Shown piece after piece: positions 39,543 to 48,959 of a stretch of DNA of 64,000 nt (within the stretch, counting starts at the first letter, position 1; every line of letters starts with the position of its first letter). A model generated the notes under the pieces. It was not told the origin of the DNA. It worked only from the letters and a program-made list of their open reading frames with translations, and did not search any database. This DNA comes from Paludibacteraceae bacterium (GTDB taxonomy: Bacteria; Bacteroidota; Bacteroidia; Bacteroidales; Paludibacteraceae), in assembly GCA_016285885.1 (NCBI GenBank), contig JAEERP010000005.1, positions 113,671 through 177,670 on the forward strand, given 5' to 3'. A program made the position numbers and the translations under genes.

Positions 39543-40232
39543 ATGAAAAAGATAATCAGTGTAATCGCGACGGTTTTTCTGTTTCTTTTTAGTGCACACG
39601 CACAATACGGATATGACAACAGAGTACAATTCGGATTCGACATGGGGGCAGGATTCGCCAACCAATGGGGAAACGCCTATGAAGCATACGGCAAAAAAGG
39701 CATACTAGGCTTCAGATTCGGATTCTTCCTTGATATCAACTTCAGCGAGCACACGTTCGTGGAAACAGGACTGACATTCAACAGAAAAGGATGTAGAATC
39801 AATGGTCATCAATGGTTGGAGAATGGCGGTCCGCTCAAAATATTCGACAATGAAAAAGCGACAGCTAACCTCTTTTACGTGGAATTACCGGCCCTGATCG
39901 GTTTCAGAGTGCCTATCGAATATGAAGTGGCATGGAAATTCTTAGTAGGACCTTACTTCGGTGTTGGTGTGGCAGGAGAGAGGAAGTATTGGTTCAAGAA
40001 CAGAGAGAATGACGGAAGGCCAACGCTTATCAGTAGTTTCTCAGAGGATTACGACAGCCGATTCAAGAGGTTCGACCTCGGATTCGTGGCGGAGACAGGT
40101 ATCGAGATCCGACGCATCTCCCTCATGATTGCCTATGAATTCGGCATGTTCAACAACTACCACAACGACGTGTACCACATCCTAGATGCACGCAATAATT
40201 GCATCATGGGAATCATCGGATTCAGATATTAA
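39543..40232 (+). CDS. Outer-membrane beta-barrel protein (PorT-like family)
   Basis: The product is 229 residues with a signal peptide (MKKIISVIATVFLF... SAHAQ). The rest is a run of alternating hydrophobic/polar strands rich in Tyr, Phe and Gly (GFRFGFFLDINF, FVETGLTFNRKG, YVELPALIGFRV, FKRFDLGFVAETGIEI). It ends in Phe-Arg-Tyr, and a terminal aromatic residue is usual for BAM-inserted barrels. This matches the outer membrane beta-barrel/PorT-like family; an eight-strand barrel is inferred from size. PorT itself belongs to the T9SS, but many homologues do not, so I give no gene name. The ATG at 39543 is chosen because the promoter -7 box lies just upstream of it. The gene is convergent with the Ig-like gene at 40416. 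Confidence 0.8.
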   Translation: MKKIISVIATVFLFLFSAHAQYGYDNRVQFGFDMGAGFANQWGNAYEAYGKKGILGFRFGFFLDINFSEHTFVETGLTFNRKGCRINGHQWLENGGPLKIFDNEKATANLFYVELPALIGFRVPIEYEVAWKFLVGPYFGVGVAGERKYWFKNRENDGRPTLISSFSEDYDSRFKRFDLGFVAETGIEIRRISLMIAYEFGMFNNYHNDVYHILDARNNCIMGIIGFRY

Positions 40233-40264
40233 TTTAGATTATCGTCACAACGATACAAACTATC

Positions 40265-40296
40265 CGCCCCCACTATAAACTATATAGATGGGGGCG
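40265..40296. terminator. Hairpin between convergent genes
   Basis: CGCCCCCA (40265-40272) pairs with TGGGGGCG (40289-40296), with an inner CTATA/TATAG stem and a one-base bulge. It lies between two convergent stop codons (40232 and 40416) and may act on both strands. There is no strong T-run on either side, so terminator function is only probable. Confidence 0.5.
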
Positions 40297-40415
40297 TGAA
40301 GTATATTTCCATATACAACCGATTCATATTTCCTCTGTCCAATCGTCAGGGCAGAAGAGCCACATTCATCCGACATTGGAACGCACAAGCGGGAGGGGGA
40401 GATACTTTCCCGTCA

Positions 40416-43400
40416 TCAACGAGACAAAGACACATGACCCACATATTGCACATCTGATTCAGCCACATTGATCACATACCAGTAATCGGAGGAAGGAAGA
40501 TCATTTCCCCTGTCATCCTTTCCGTCCCAACTGTTTTCAAGATTGTCATAAGCATTAAATACACGAACAATCTTGCCCGTTCTGTCATAAATCGTAACAT
40601 CCAACTGAGCGTATGATTCAACGTTTTTAATCGTCCATCTATCACGGATACCATCTGAATTAGGAGTAAACACTTCGTCAGGGAGAAGCTCGATGGTATT
40701 TATCTTCACGAGCGTCAGATGAACGATACTATCACATCCGATGCTGCTCACAAGGGAGGCATTGTATTCGCCGGACTCAGTATATTCCTCATCCCCCACC
40801 CTATAGGTTTCATCGCCCTTAATGATCGCCTTGACAGTCGCAGTCTTGGTCTTGTTCACCACCACTGGCGTCGTTAGGCGGAAAGATCGCCCGCTATATT
40901 CGTACTCGACAGAATAGAGACCCGCATTAAGAATCGTCACATCCTCGATGGAAGGATTCTGCTCCGTCGAGGCGAACGCATTCGGGCCCTCCCATTTAAG
41001 GGCGACACCATTTGGCGCTTCGTCCAAGTTGAGAATCAGTGTTTCGCCCTCACACAACGGACCATTATTGGAAATGACAGCGGAATCCTCCACGGTTAGG
41101 ACAAGTGTCACGATGCTATCGCAACCCGTCAACGCACTTGCGAGCGTGTCATGATAAGTACCAGCCGCAGAAATAGACGTTCCATTGAACGGATAGACTT
41201 CCCCAGAATAGATGAAATCGGTCAACTCCGTGTGTTTGGAGAGGTTCACCACAACATCCGTCTCAACGGTTGACAAGGCAATACCATTAGCGGTGATGGT
41301 AAGCGAATAGGTGCCACTTTGGGCCTCCGTCACATTCGGAAGGGTCGGTTGAGCCTCGCTGGAGGAGAATCCGTCAGGACCCGTCCACGAGAACGAAGCG
41401 TCCGCAGGCGCATTGGTAGTCACCCCGAAGGAAAGCGTCTCCCCCTCGCATAGAGGTCCGTTATTCGTGAGCAGAACAGGGTCATATCCCCTCATGGTCA
41501 ACTTCAGCGTCACGATGCTATCGCAACCCGTCAACACACTTGAGAGCGTGTCATAATAAGTGCCAGCCGCAGAGAGAGAGGTTCCATTAAACAGATAAGT
41601 ATCCCCCGGATAGATGGAATCGGTCAACTCCGTACGCAGGGTCGGGTTCACCACAACATCCGTCTCAGAGGTTGACAAGGCGACACCATTAGCGGTGATG
41701 GTAAGCGAATAAGTGCCACTTTGGGCCTCCGTCACATTCGGAAGGGTCGGTTGTGTCTCGCTGGAGGAGAATCCGTCAGGACCCGTCCACGAGAACGAAG
41801 CGTCCGCAGGCGCATTGGTAGTCACCCCGAAGGAAAGCGTCCCCCCCTCGCATAGAGGTCCGTTGTTCGAAAGCAGGATAGGGTCATATCCCCTCATGGT
41901 CAACTTCAGCGTCACGATGCTATCGCAACCCGTTAACACACTTGAGAGCGTGTCATGATAAGTGCCAGCCGCAGAGAGAGAGGTCCCATTGAACAGATAA
42001 GTATCCCCCGGATAGATAGAATCGGTCAACTCCGTACGCAAGGTCGGGTTCACCACAACATCCGTCTCAGCGGTTGACAAGGCGACACCATTAGCGGTGA
42101 TGGTAAGCGAATAAGTGCCACTTTGGGCCTCCGTCACATTCGGAAGGGTCGGTTGAGCCTCGCTGGAGGAGAATCCGTCAGGACCCGTCCACGAGAACGA
42201 AGCGTCCGCAGGCGTATTGGTAGTCACCTCGAAGGAAAGCGTCTCCCCCTCGCATAGAGGTCCGTTGTTCGAAAGCAGGATAGGGTCATACCCCTTCATG
42301 GCCAACTTCAGCGTCACGATGCTATCGCAACCCGTCAACGCACAGGAGAGCGTGTCATAATAAGTGCCAGCCGCAGAGAGAGGGGTTCCATTGAACAGAT
42401 AAGTATCCCCCGGATAGATAGAATCGGTCAACTCCGTACGCTGGATCGGGCTCACCTCAATATCCGCATCAATAGATGGCACGTCAAATCCACTAGAAGT
42501 GATGGAAAACGAATAGGTGCCCGCATGGTCTTGTGTGACATTATGAATAACCGGATTCCTTTCCGTGGAAGAAAAACCATTCGGTCCAGTCCATAAGCAA
42601 GCAATGTTTTCAGGCACACCGGCCACCACTTCGAAAGAGAGATCCTCCCCTTCGCATGGAACATTAAAGCCAATAACAACATTTTGTTCAGACAACTCCA
42701 ACGTCAGGTTAACGGTACTATCGCACCCGGTCAACTCGCTAACAAAAGTTTTTTGGTACGTTCCCGGGGCAGTTAGTTCCTCGTCCCCGAACATGAAAGT
42801 CTCACCCATTTGGATAGACTCAATCACATTCTCCGTTTGTTTCTCATGTACAACGACAGGCACCTCCACCTCGCCCGAAGCGATTCCGTTAGAGCCCACC
42901 ATTACGAGAGTATATACGCCCGCATTCTCTTGTGTGGCATTGTAGATGATCGGATTCCTTTCCGTGGAAGAAAAACCATTCGGTCCGATCCAGGAGAAAG
43001 TGGCATTCTCAGGGGCATTGTTGACATCCAGTTTTATAGGACCGCCCTCACATGCGGGCTCTAAGAGCATAGCGTCTACAATAATCTTGCAGTTGTTAGT
43101 GGCAGTACCAGCAGTTTGTTTGAAAGAAATGGTACCAGGTTTCGACTCGAAATTAGTAATCAACAACAGATACCACTCACCAGCCTTGGCATCCGGAAGA
43201 TAACAAAACTCCTTACTACTAGGGCTATAACTACAATCGGCCATCTTGTCATAGGGAAAATCATCATAATATCCTCTAAAGCATGGATTGTTTATATCAA
43301 ACTGAACAGGATCCGGTGGATAAACCACATTGCATTCTTCGTATTTCTCTTGGAGACATTTCGATTCCTTCTCTGATTCTTCATCCCAATATTCCTGATA

Positions 43401-43946
43401 TTCATCATAGTCATTGAATTCACTTATATCGCGCAAGAATAAGTCTTCGATACAAAGTGCATATATGCTATCCTCAATAAAAACCATGCGATCTAATGCA
43501 TCAAGATAACTTTGAGGATAACAGATGCTGTCATCAGGTGCATACATGGAATTGAAAGAATAACCATCATGGAAAACAAACACGGAAGAATCTCCATTGA
43601 TTTTATCGATCAATTCTTGTTTGCTCGCAGCCTCAAATGGTCCGTAGCAAGCGAAATCGACATCATATCCATCTTCATGTTCTATCGTGATTCCGAGCAA
43701 GCCAGGCTCTTCAATCTGCATAATAAACCATTGGGGAGAAGGTGTTTGAATCAGGCATCCACTCGAAAGGGAGAAAGCCGAAACTGAATCTGTACCAGCA
43801 GGGTAACTAATTCCAAGATCATTTTCCCCCGCACAAAACGGAATAACATCCTCGTTAGAAAAAAAATGCGCCGCATTAGCTTGTAAATTCATTCCCAACA
43901 GAACAATAAGCGACACTAAAAAGCCATGTATACCTCCTTGCCACAT
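40416..43946 (-). CDS. Ig-like repeat surface protein with gliding-motility C-terminal domain
   Basis: The 1,176-residue protein starts with a signal peptide (to about ANAA). A head of about 250 residues follows, with a YDVDFACYGPF stretch typical of an exported beta-sandwich, and a very acidic insert (SEFNDYDEYQEYWDEE). Six pairs come next, each an Ig-like domain (LCEGETLSFEV... SWTGPDGFSS) plus a short module (LTDSIYPGDTYLFNG... LTGCDSIVTLKL). Pairs 3-5 are nearly identical. The C-terminus (DEVFTPNSDGIRDRW... YDRTGKIVRVF) is a CHU_C/T9SS type B sorting domain. Surface adhesion or matrix function is inferred. It differs in repeat type from the giant proteins, although the tail is of the same class. 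It has its own promoter downstream of the GH16 gene. Confidence 0.92.
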   Translation of the reverse strand: MWQGGIHGFLVSLIVLLGMNLQANAAHFFSNEDVIPFCAGENDLGISYPAGTDSVSAFSLSSGCLIQTPSPQWFIMQIEEPGLLGITIEHEDGYDVDFACYGPFEAASKQELIDKINGDSSVFVFHDGYSFNSMYAPDDSICYPQSYLDALDRMVFIEDSIYALCIEDLFLRDISEFNDYDEYQEYWDEESEKESKCLQEKYEECNVVYPPDPVQFDINNPCFRGYYDDFPYDKMADCSYSPSSKEFCYLPDAKAGEWYLLLITNFESKPGTISFKQTAGTATNNCKIIVDAMLLEPACEGGPIKLDVNNAPENATFSWIGPNGFSSTERNPIIYNATQENAGVYTLVMVGSNGIASGEVEVPVVVHEKQTENVIESIQMGETFMFGDEELTAPGTYQKTFVSELTGCDSTVNLTLELSEQNVVIGFNVPCEGEDLSFEVVAGVPENIACLWTGPNGFSSTERNPVIHNVTQDHAGTYSFSITSSGFDVPSIDADIEVSPIQRTELTDSIYPGDTYLFNGTPLSAAGTYYDTLSCALTGCDSIVTLKLAMKGYDPILLSNNGPLCEGETLSFEVTTNTPADASFSWTGPDGFSSSEAQPTLPNVTEAQSGTYSLTITANGVALSTAETDVVVNPTLRTELTDSIYPGDTYLFNGTSLSAAGTYHDTLSSVLTGCDSIVTLKLTMRGYDPILLSNNGPLCEGGTLSFGVTTNAPADASFSWTGPDGFSSSETQPTLPNVTEAQSGTYSLTITANGVALSTSETDVVVNPTLRTELTDSIYPGDTYLFNGTSLSAAGTYYDTLSSVLTGCDSIVTLKLTMRGYDPVLLTNNGPLCEGETLSFGVTTNAPADASFSWTGPDGFSSSEAQPTLPNVTEAQSGTYSLTITANGIALSTVETDVVVNLSKHTELTDFIYSGEVYPFNGTSISAAGTYHDTLASALTGCDSIVTLVLTVEDSAVISNNGPLCEGETLILNLDEAPNGVALKWEGPNAFASTEQNPSIEDVTILNAGLYSVEYEYSGRSFRLTTPVVVNKTKTATVKAIIKGDETYRVGDEEYTESGEYNASLVSSIGCDSIVHLTLVKINTIELLPDEVFTPNSDGIRDRWTIKNVESYAQLDVTIYDRTGKIVRVFNAYDNLENSWDGKDDRGNDLPSSDYWYVINVAESDVQYVGHVSLSR
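41105..42443 (-). repeat. Near-identical 402-bp tandem coding repeats
   Basis: The word cgatgctatcgcaaccc starts at 41111, 41513, 41915 and 42317, an exact 402-base spacing (134 codons). About 3.3 units are present. The inner units differ by only a few bases over hundreds, far less than any repeats in the giant genes. The period keeps frame, so unit gain or loss would change protein length without a frameshift. Confidence 0.95.
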
Positions 43947-44011
43947 GCGAATTACTGATAAATAAGGTTTTCTTTACATATAACACACCCACCCTAATGA
44001 GTTGTCGCATG

Positions 44012-44019
44012 CAAAGATA
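44012..44019 (-). promoter_or_regulatory. -7 box TATCTTTG for the 1,176-residue Ig-like protein
   Basis: On the minus strand TATCTTTGCATG occurs about 65 bases before the ATG at 43946 and 40 bases after the stop of the GH16 gene. It shows that the Ig-like gene can be transcribed independently of the glycanase genes upstream. Confidence 0.65.
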
Positions 44020-44059
44020 ATCTATTTTTATGAAAAACCAACCATGATTTGTAATCAAA

Positions 44060-45562
44060 TCACTTCACAACCAACCGATAGTCAGCAAGTTGCCCTGAAA
44101 CACACACCCGAACCACATAGACTCCACTCCGCAAAACCAGCGGGAGGGCCTCCGATCCGTCATGCGCCACACCTTCCGCCACCACGACACCTTTGATGTC
44201 GGTCACCATATAGGTTAAATCACCTGACAATCCATTCCTTACGAAATGCAGGAGGCCATCCGCATACCATAGGCTGAGAGGTGCGTCCGTATCAGCAGGT
44301 TTTTCCACGGAGGTGACAATCTCTTCTCCCTCTTTATAGATCCGCCACAACGAGGCGAGCGGACGATCGCCAGGACGCGTATTCTGCACCACATCGCCCT
44401 TATCCGTCAAGACATAATAGCCACTGTGTGTGAAGCGCATGCTGACCACCAAGCCCGGGTAATCCTTTTCCTTGGATAGGCCCAACAGTTGGTGCGCCTT
44501 GCCGTTCCACTCCCACAGGCCGACAGCGACACCCGCCTCCTTCGTCTCGTTCGGTATCTCCAGCACCTTATTGCCGAAGTTGATACGGTAGGCACTACCC
44601 GACTCCGCTATCGTAGCCAAGGAAGCGGAGGAGCTGCAATCGCCCAGCACAATATCATTGCCATTCGCCTGCAAGCACTCGCCCGTCTCCATCGAGTAGA
44701 AACGCACCTTGCCCTGTGGCAAATCCGTCGCGGAGTTCTTCGACCACACACGTACCCAGTCGCACTCCAAGTAGGCCGGATTGTTGCTCGTCACCTCAAT
44801 CGGGTTACCATTGTCCGTGGCCCAACCACCGATGGCAAGGTTGATGATGATATAATTCTTAGCCAACTGGCTGATTTCAGACGGTTTGTTGTAGCTCGCC
44901 ACCAATTGGTCATCGAAATAGAAACTCAGGTACTGATCGTTCCACTCCAAGCCATAGGTGTGGAAATCGGCGGACTTGTCCGGACCCGTATGCACCCCGC
45001 CGAAGGAAGCCTCATGGTCCCAAGCCGAGCCATGGGAGGCATACCAATCCGTCTTGGTATAGTGGAGGTAGTAATGATGCTGGTTCCTTGCGTGAGGCAC
45101 CTCAAAAATGTCTATCTCAGGCGGCCAACCATCCTGCAACGTCCAGAACGCAGGCCACGTGCCCAACTGTTTCGGCATCTTGAAACGTCCCTCGATATAG
45201 CCGTATTTCACCTCAAACTTACCCCTCGTGTCAATGGCGCCAGAGGTATAGTCCAACGAATAGGTCTTGTCACCGCTCTTGCACGTGGCGGGAGCCTGCG
45301 GGTGGCGTTTCGCCTCGCCCTTGATGCGTAGCAATCCATCGGAGACGGATACGTTCTCCTCCACGCAATAGGCGCGGTGGTTATGGGTATGACCCCAGTT
45401 GTAGGTCGGGTTCCACTTCGATTTGTCCAACGAGTTACCGTCAAACTCATCGTTGAAGACCATCGTCCAACCACTCATGTTAGCCGGCGGATCCGCATAG
45501 AGAGAACCTGAGAAGAGGAGGGCCAACACTGCCACGCCCAAGCGAGAAACTATATCTTTCAT
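44060..45562 (-). CDS. Secreted GH16 glycanase with ricin-like domain and T9SS type A tail
   Basis: The 500-residue product has a signal peptide, then a GH16 concanavalin-like fold (about 28-275). The catalytic motif EIDIFE gives Glu149 (nucleophile), Asp151 and Glu154 (acid/base). A region at about 280-415 (GECLQANGNDIVLGDC and later W-rich segments) resembles a ricin-type lectin/RICIN_14 carbohydrate-binding domain. The last ~75 residues end in YRLVVK and look like a T9SS type A sorting domain. GH16 enzymes cleave beta-1,3 or beta-1,4 glucans or galactans; the exact substrate cannot be read from the sequence. The gene starts 44 bases after the GH43/GH30 gene and is probably co-transcribed with it, which suggests a shared substrate. 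Confidence 0.9.
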   Translation of the reverse strand: MKDIVSRLGVAVLALLFSGSLYADPPANMSGWTMVFNDEFDGNSLDKSKWNPTYNWGHTHNHRAYCVEENVSVSDGLLRIKGEAKRHPQAPATCKSGDKTYSLDYTSGAIDTRGKFEVKYGYIEGRFKMPKQLGTWPAFWTLQDGWPPEIDIFEVPHARNQHHYYLHYTKTDWYASHGSAWDHEASFGGVHTGPDKSADFHTYGLEWNDQYLSFYFDDQLVASYNKPSEISQLAKNYIIINLAIGGWATDNGNPIEVTSNNPAYLECDWVRVWSKNSATDLPQGKVRFYSMETGECLQANGNDIVLGDCSSSASLATIAESGSAYRINFGNKVLEIPNETKEAGVAVGLWEWNGKAHQLLGLSKEKDYPGLVVSMRFTHSGYYVLTDKGDVVQNTRPGDRPLASLWRIYKEGEEIVTSVEKPADTDAPLSLWYADGLLHFVRNGLSGDLTYMVTDIKGVVVAEGVAHDGSEALPLVLRSGVYVVRVCVSGQLADYRLVVK

Positions 45563-45606
45563 AACTTAAACCTTGAATATTCTATAAAAACTTAATTACA
45601 AGCACA

Positions 45607-48600
45607 TTACTTCACGAGCACCTTGGTCGTGCCCTTTTTCCCCTCCACCTCATAGACCACAATGTATGGTCCCTTAGGCAACGGGACAGAGACAAAGGCA
45701 TCCGAAAGGCCATTCAGCGTACGCTCGCATAGACCGCCCATATTGTAGACACGGAGGTTTATCTTCGAGGAAGAGAAATTCACTACCCGCAAGCCATCCG
45801 CCTCGCCATAGGCATAGACGAGCGGAGCATTGGCAACGGTACCTTCCGGAAGAGAGGTAGGGTCCATCATGGAGGCATTCGCATAAGGGAACGGTATGAT
45901 CCGCCACTCACGGTGTGCGTTCTCCCCTGCTCCACCGGCTTCCCAGACACCAACATTCGTACCGTTGGAAGTGTTAACGCCCTCCAGATCGAACCATTTA
46001 TCATCGGAAGCGGAGATGATTGTGTAACAGTTCTCTCCATGTTCCACCAAACGGAACTCCTGCGAGGCATTGCCCGTCCTCAGCTCTGTCAGCTGGAGGT
46101 AGTAGGAGCCATCGTCTGTGATGGCCATATCCTTGCCATTCTTTCGTGTGTATATCTGATAGTTACCGTTCGACAAGCGTCGGAAACGCCAGCACTGCAG
46201 GGAATCGCCCGCAGAAAGAATAGCCAGTTTCAGGTTCTCCGAAGACTCGGCGGAAAGCACCCCTGAAGCGGCACGGGGAACGATCATGTACGCAGCCTCA
46301 GGGTTAAGCCCGGTAATTCCCTCATTAGTAGAGACGCTGAAGACAGCCGTGGCTATCTCCTCCCCTCCCATCACGTAGCTGAACGTCTCGCTATCAATCG
46401 TATAGTTGGAGGATTCTTGACAATTCTGCTTCGAGTTGGTCACATAGAGTTTCACGTCAGAGGAGACATTCTTCAGCAAGGTGAGGTCCACATTCACCAG
46501 CTTCGTGTTGGTCCCCGTGTTCAGCATCACGACAACCACCTCCTTCCCGTCAGGACTCACAGCCGCCAAGATGTCGCCACGTCCCGTGGAGAGCAAGCTA
46601 TAGCCCTGTTTGATGAAGCGGGTCACCTGCATACGGACGTAATAATTCTTCACGATGGAGTAGCTCTGTCTTGAGAAATCGCCCTTCACGAGGCACCATT
46701 GGTCATTGCCCTCCTCCACGAACTGCCAGTCCACCCAAGCCTGCGGCAACAGATAGTTCAGGTCGTCGAACATGCGTTGCGCCAAAGAGAGATTGCCCTG
46801 TATGCCCGTACCCCCGGCACCCGTTTCGGACATCCACAAAGGGAGACCCGACTCACGCACCAAGTCCTTCAGATTGATTCGATCCATGGTGTTTCCGCCA
46901 TACGTATGCACATTGAACTGTCCTAACATGCCTATGATGTCGCCCTCCTTCCGATAGCGCTTCAGTTCGTCGATGGCGGTGTTCACGTTCGTCTCATCGC
47001 AGGCGGAGATAACCGTCTTCAGGCCCGATTGCTTCAGTTTAGGATAGAGCACCCGCAACAGTTTCACCTGCGAAGACGGGTCGAAGTGGCAGCCCTCCTG
47101 GCCACCGTTGGCGCCCCAATAGTTCGTGTTCGGCTCATTGAAAGGATCCAAGGTCTTGAACTCCACGCCATACTCGCTCTTGAAGTGTTTGCAGACCTCA
47201 ATGAGGTAGTCGCAGAACTGCTCGTAGTACTCAGGCTTGAGGTTATCCGAAGAGGCATTGGAATGACCCGAAGAGCAACCGCTGTAGGTCATCCAGTAAG
47301 GGGCGGAGTTAGAGAACGCCTCGAAGATAGCGTCCGGTCTCGCCTTGTGGATTTTCTCCAGCACCTTACGCTGTCCAGGGTCCTTGCTCCAGTCATAGCC
47401 GGAGTTGGCGCTCGCCTTGAATCCGTCCATCTCGGCCCGTTTGCCCTTTCCGTTGCACATGTGACCGTTGTAGTGGGAAGGATCATCCCCTCCACCGATG
47501 TTGTAGCGGAAAATATTATAATTCAGACCATCCTTGTCCGTCAGGAGCTTCACCAGCTCGTCCACCTTGCTATCGTTCCATTTGCCGCACATATTCGCCC
47601 ACCAGCAGAGGGAGACGCCCCAGCCCTCCAACGTCTGTTGCTTCGAGGCCGGATTGAGGCTCACCGTCGTCATCAGGTTAGGGTCGTATTTAGCCAAAAG
47701 CCCGAAATACTCGTCCTCCGTCAGGTTGATGACCGAGCCATGGCGCATGACCGAAGGGAAAGAATATTGGCTGGAATTGAGTTGCGTGAACCGTCCGGAA
47801 GACAAATCGCTCGTCACCAGCGGGAAGTAACCCTTTCCCCCGAAATCGTCCAAAAGGAGGCACCATTTCTCCTCGTTATTGAACTTGAAGCAGGTAGGAC
47901 CTTCAACGCCCGAGAGGGAGCTCATGTCGCTGCTGATCTCCGTCCAATTGCCCAAAAGCGAGTTGGACTTCTCCATGATGATATATTTACCGCCTGAAGG
48001 CAACCCATTCCTATGCGGTTCCGTAGCCTCGTTCTTCTTGAAACGATAGTAGGTATCGCCCACCTTGATGGCCGTCGCATCGATCACACTGATGACTCTG
48101 TTGGAACTATTCCGCAGCTCGATCCACACCTTCGCCTCGCTGAACGTCTTGAAATCCTTGGTCGTGCAATAGTAGACACGGTGCGTGTTATCGCCAGAAG
48201 GAATCTTGGAGGACCAGAAGACCAGGTATTGTCCGCTCGCATCATCGTAGACCGCCTCGGGCGCCCATGTGCAACCCGCACCATCAGGCGCGACACGGCA
48301 CATGCGCTGTTCCGACCAATGAACCAAGTCGGAGGACTCCCACACCATGATAGACTTGCTACCCGTGGTCTGTGCGGCCGACCAGTTACCATTACCATTG
48401 ATTTTCAAGTCTGTAGCTATGACATAGATTTTTTCTCCGTCCGCCGAGCGCATGATGAAAGGGTCGCGCAGACCCTTCTCGCCCATGGTGGAGACCAAGA
48501 CCGGGTTACCATCATTGAGGTCGGTCCAATGTAGACCATCCCGGCTCACAGCGAAATAGATCTGTTCACCCTGAGAGAGCCCCTCGCCCTTGAAATAGGC

Positions 48601-48711
48601 GAATAGATACGCGGAATAAGCCTTCTCCTGTGCGAAGGAAGCCAACGAAGCCCCAAGGAGCATTAGAAACGGAACGATGCGGCGCAATAGGCCTTTTGTG
48701 TTTTTCATCAT
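45607..48711 (-). CDS. GH43-like/GH30 fusion glycanase with ricin-like domain and T9SS type A tail
   Basis: The 1,034-residue protein has a signal peptide (to about FAQ), a five-bladed GH43-like domain (about 30-345), a GH30 barrel (about 348-790), a ricin-like region (about 815-945) and a T9SS type A tail ending TKVLVK. In GH30 the acid/base is Glu526 in DPFNEPNTN and the nucleophile is Glu629 in WMSETGAGG. In the GH43-like part, LRDPFI and WAPEAVYD match the usual pKa-modulating Asp and acid Glu, but I see no first-blade base Asp in AYLFAYFKGEG. The pairing of an arabinosidase/galactosidase-type fold with GH30 fits debranching and cleavage of arabinogalactan-like or xylan-like chains, but this is inference. 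Start may be either of two adjacent Met codons. Confidence 0.9.
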   Translation of the reverse strand: MMKNTKGLLRRIVPFLMLLGASLASFAQEKAYSAYLFAYFKGEGLSQGEQIYFAVSRDGLHWTDLNDGNPVLVSTMGEKGLRDPFIMRSADGEKIYVIATDLKINGNGNWSAAQTTGSKSIMVWESSDLVHWSEQRMCRVAPDGAGCTWAPEAVYDDASGQYLVFWSSKIPSGDNTHRVYYCTTKDFKTFSEAKVWIELRNSSNRVISVIDATAIKVGDTYYRFKKNEATEPHRNGLPSGGKYIIMEKSNSLLGNWTEISSDMSSLSGVEGPTCFKFNNEEKWCLLLDDFGGKGYFPLVTSDLSSGRFTQLNSSQYSFPSVMRHGSVINLTEDEYFGLLAKYDPNLMTTVSLNPASKQQTLEGWGVSLCWWANMCGKWNDSKVDELVKLLTDKDGLNYNIFRYNIGGGDDPSHYNGHMCNGKGKRAEMDGFKASANSGYDWSKDPGQRKVLEKIHKARPDAIFEAFSNSAPYWMTYSGCSSGHSNASSDNLKPEYYEQFCDYLIEVCKHFKSEYGVEFKTLDPFNEPNTNYWGANGGQEGCHFDPSSQVKLLRVLYPKLKQSGLKTVISACDETNVNTAIDELKRYRKEGDIIGMLGQFNVHTYGGNTMDRINLKDLVRESGLPLWMSETGAGGTGIQGNLSLAQRMFDDLNYLLPQAWVDWQFVEEGNDQWCLVKGDFSRQSYSIVKNYYVRMQVTRFIKQGYSLLSTGRGDILAAVSPDGKEVVVVMLNTGTNTKLVNVDLTLLKNVSSDVKLYVTNSKQNCQESSNYTIDSETFSYVMGGEEIATAVFSVSTNEGITGLNPEAAYMIVPRAASGVLSAESSENLKLAILSAGDSLQCWRFRRLSNGNYQIYTRKNGKDMAITDDGSYYLQLTELRTGNASQEFRLVEHGENCYTIISASDDKWFDLEGVNTSNGTNVGVWEAGGAGENAHREWRIIPFPYANASMMDPTSLPEGTVANAPLVYAYGEADGLRVVNFSSSKINLRVYNMGGLCERTLNGLSDAFVSVPLPKGPYIVVYEVEGKKGTTKVLVK

Positions 48712-48765
48712 ATTTTATCTGTTTAACAGAAACACTTACATTAAAACCCGTAAGAAAACGGCGCA

Positions 48766-48773
48766 TAAAGATA
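48766..48773 (-). promoter_or_regulatory. Possible -7 box for the glycanase operon
   Basis: The minus strand reads TATCTTTA here, one base off the TAnnTTTG consensus, about 55 bases before the start of the GH43/GH30 gene. No matching -33 element is evident, so this is a weak call. Confidence 0.4.
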
Positions 48774-48813
48774 AATATTTTTTCCATACAAAAAGGAAAG
48801 GAGGAGATTTATG

Positions 48814-48854
48814 AATTAAGAATTAAAAGTTAAAAGTTAAGAATGATGAGTTAA
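48814..48854. repeat. Short AT-rich direct repeats (aattaaaagtt type)
   Basis: Degenerate copies of a/gaattaa and aaaagttaa follow one another here. Such short AT tandem words are frequent in Bacteroidota intergenic DNA. No gene is seen between 48712 and 48959. Confidence 0.5.
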
Positions 48855-48959
48855 GGGTGGATAACGGTTCGGTGTTGTTGATTATAAATTTAAGAAGATT
48901 CTATCCGGAGATATTTTCGACAACACAAACAACTAATTAGCAGATATTTAACAATAATA

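Noticed and set aside
47029..47997. 322-codon open frame antisense to the GH30 domain
   Set aside because: Composition is Arg/Val/Leu-rich as in shadow frames, with no recognisable motif, and the sense gene has intact catalytic residues.
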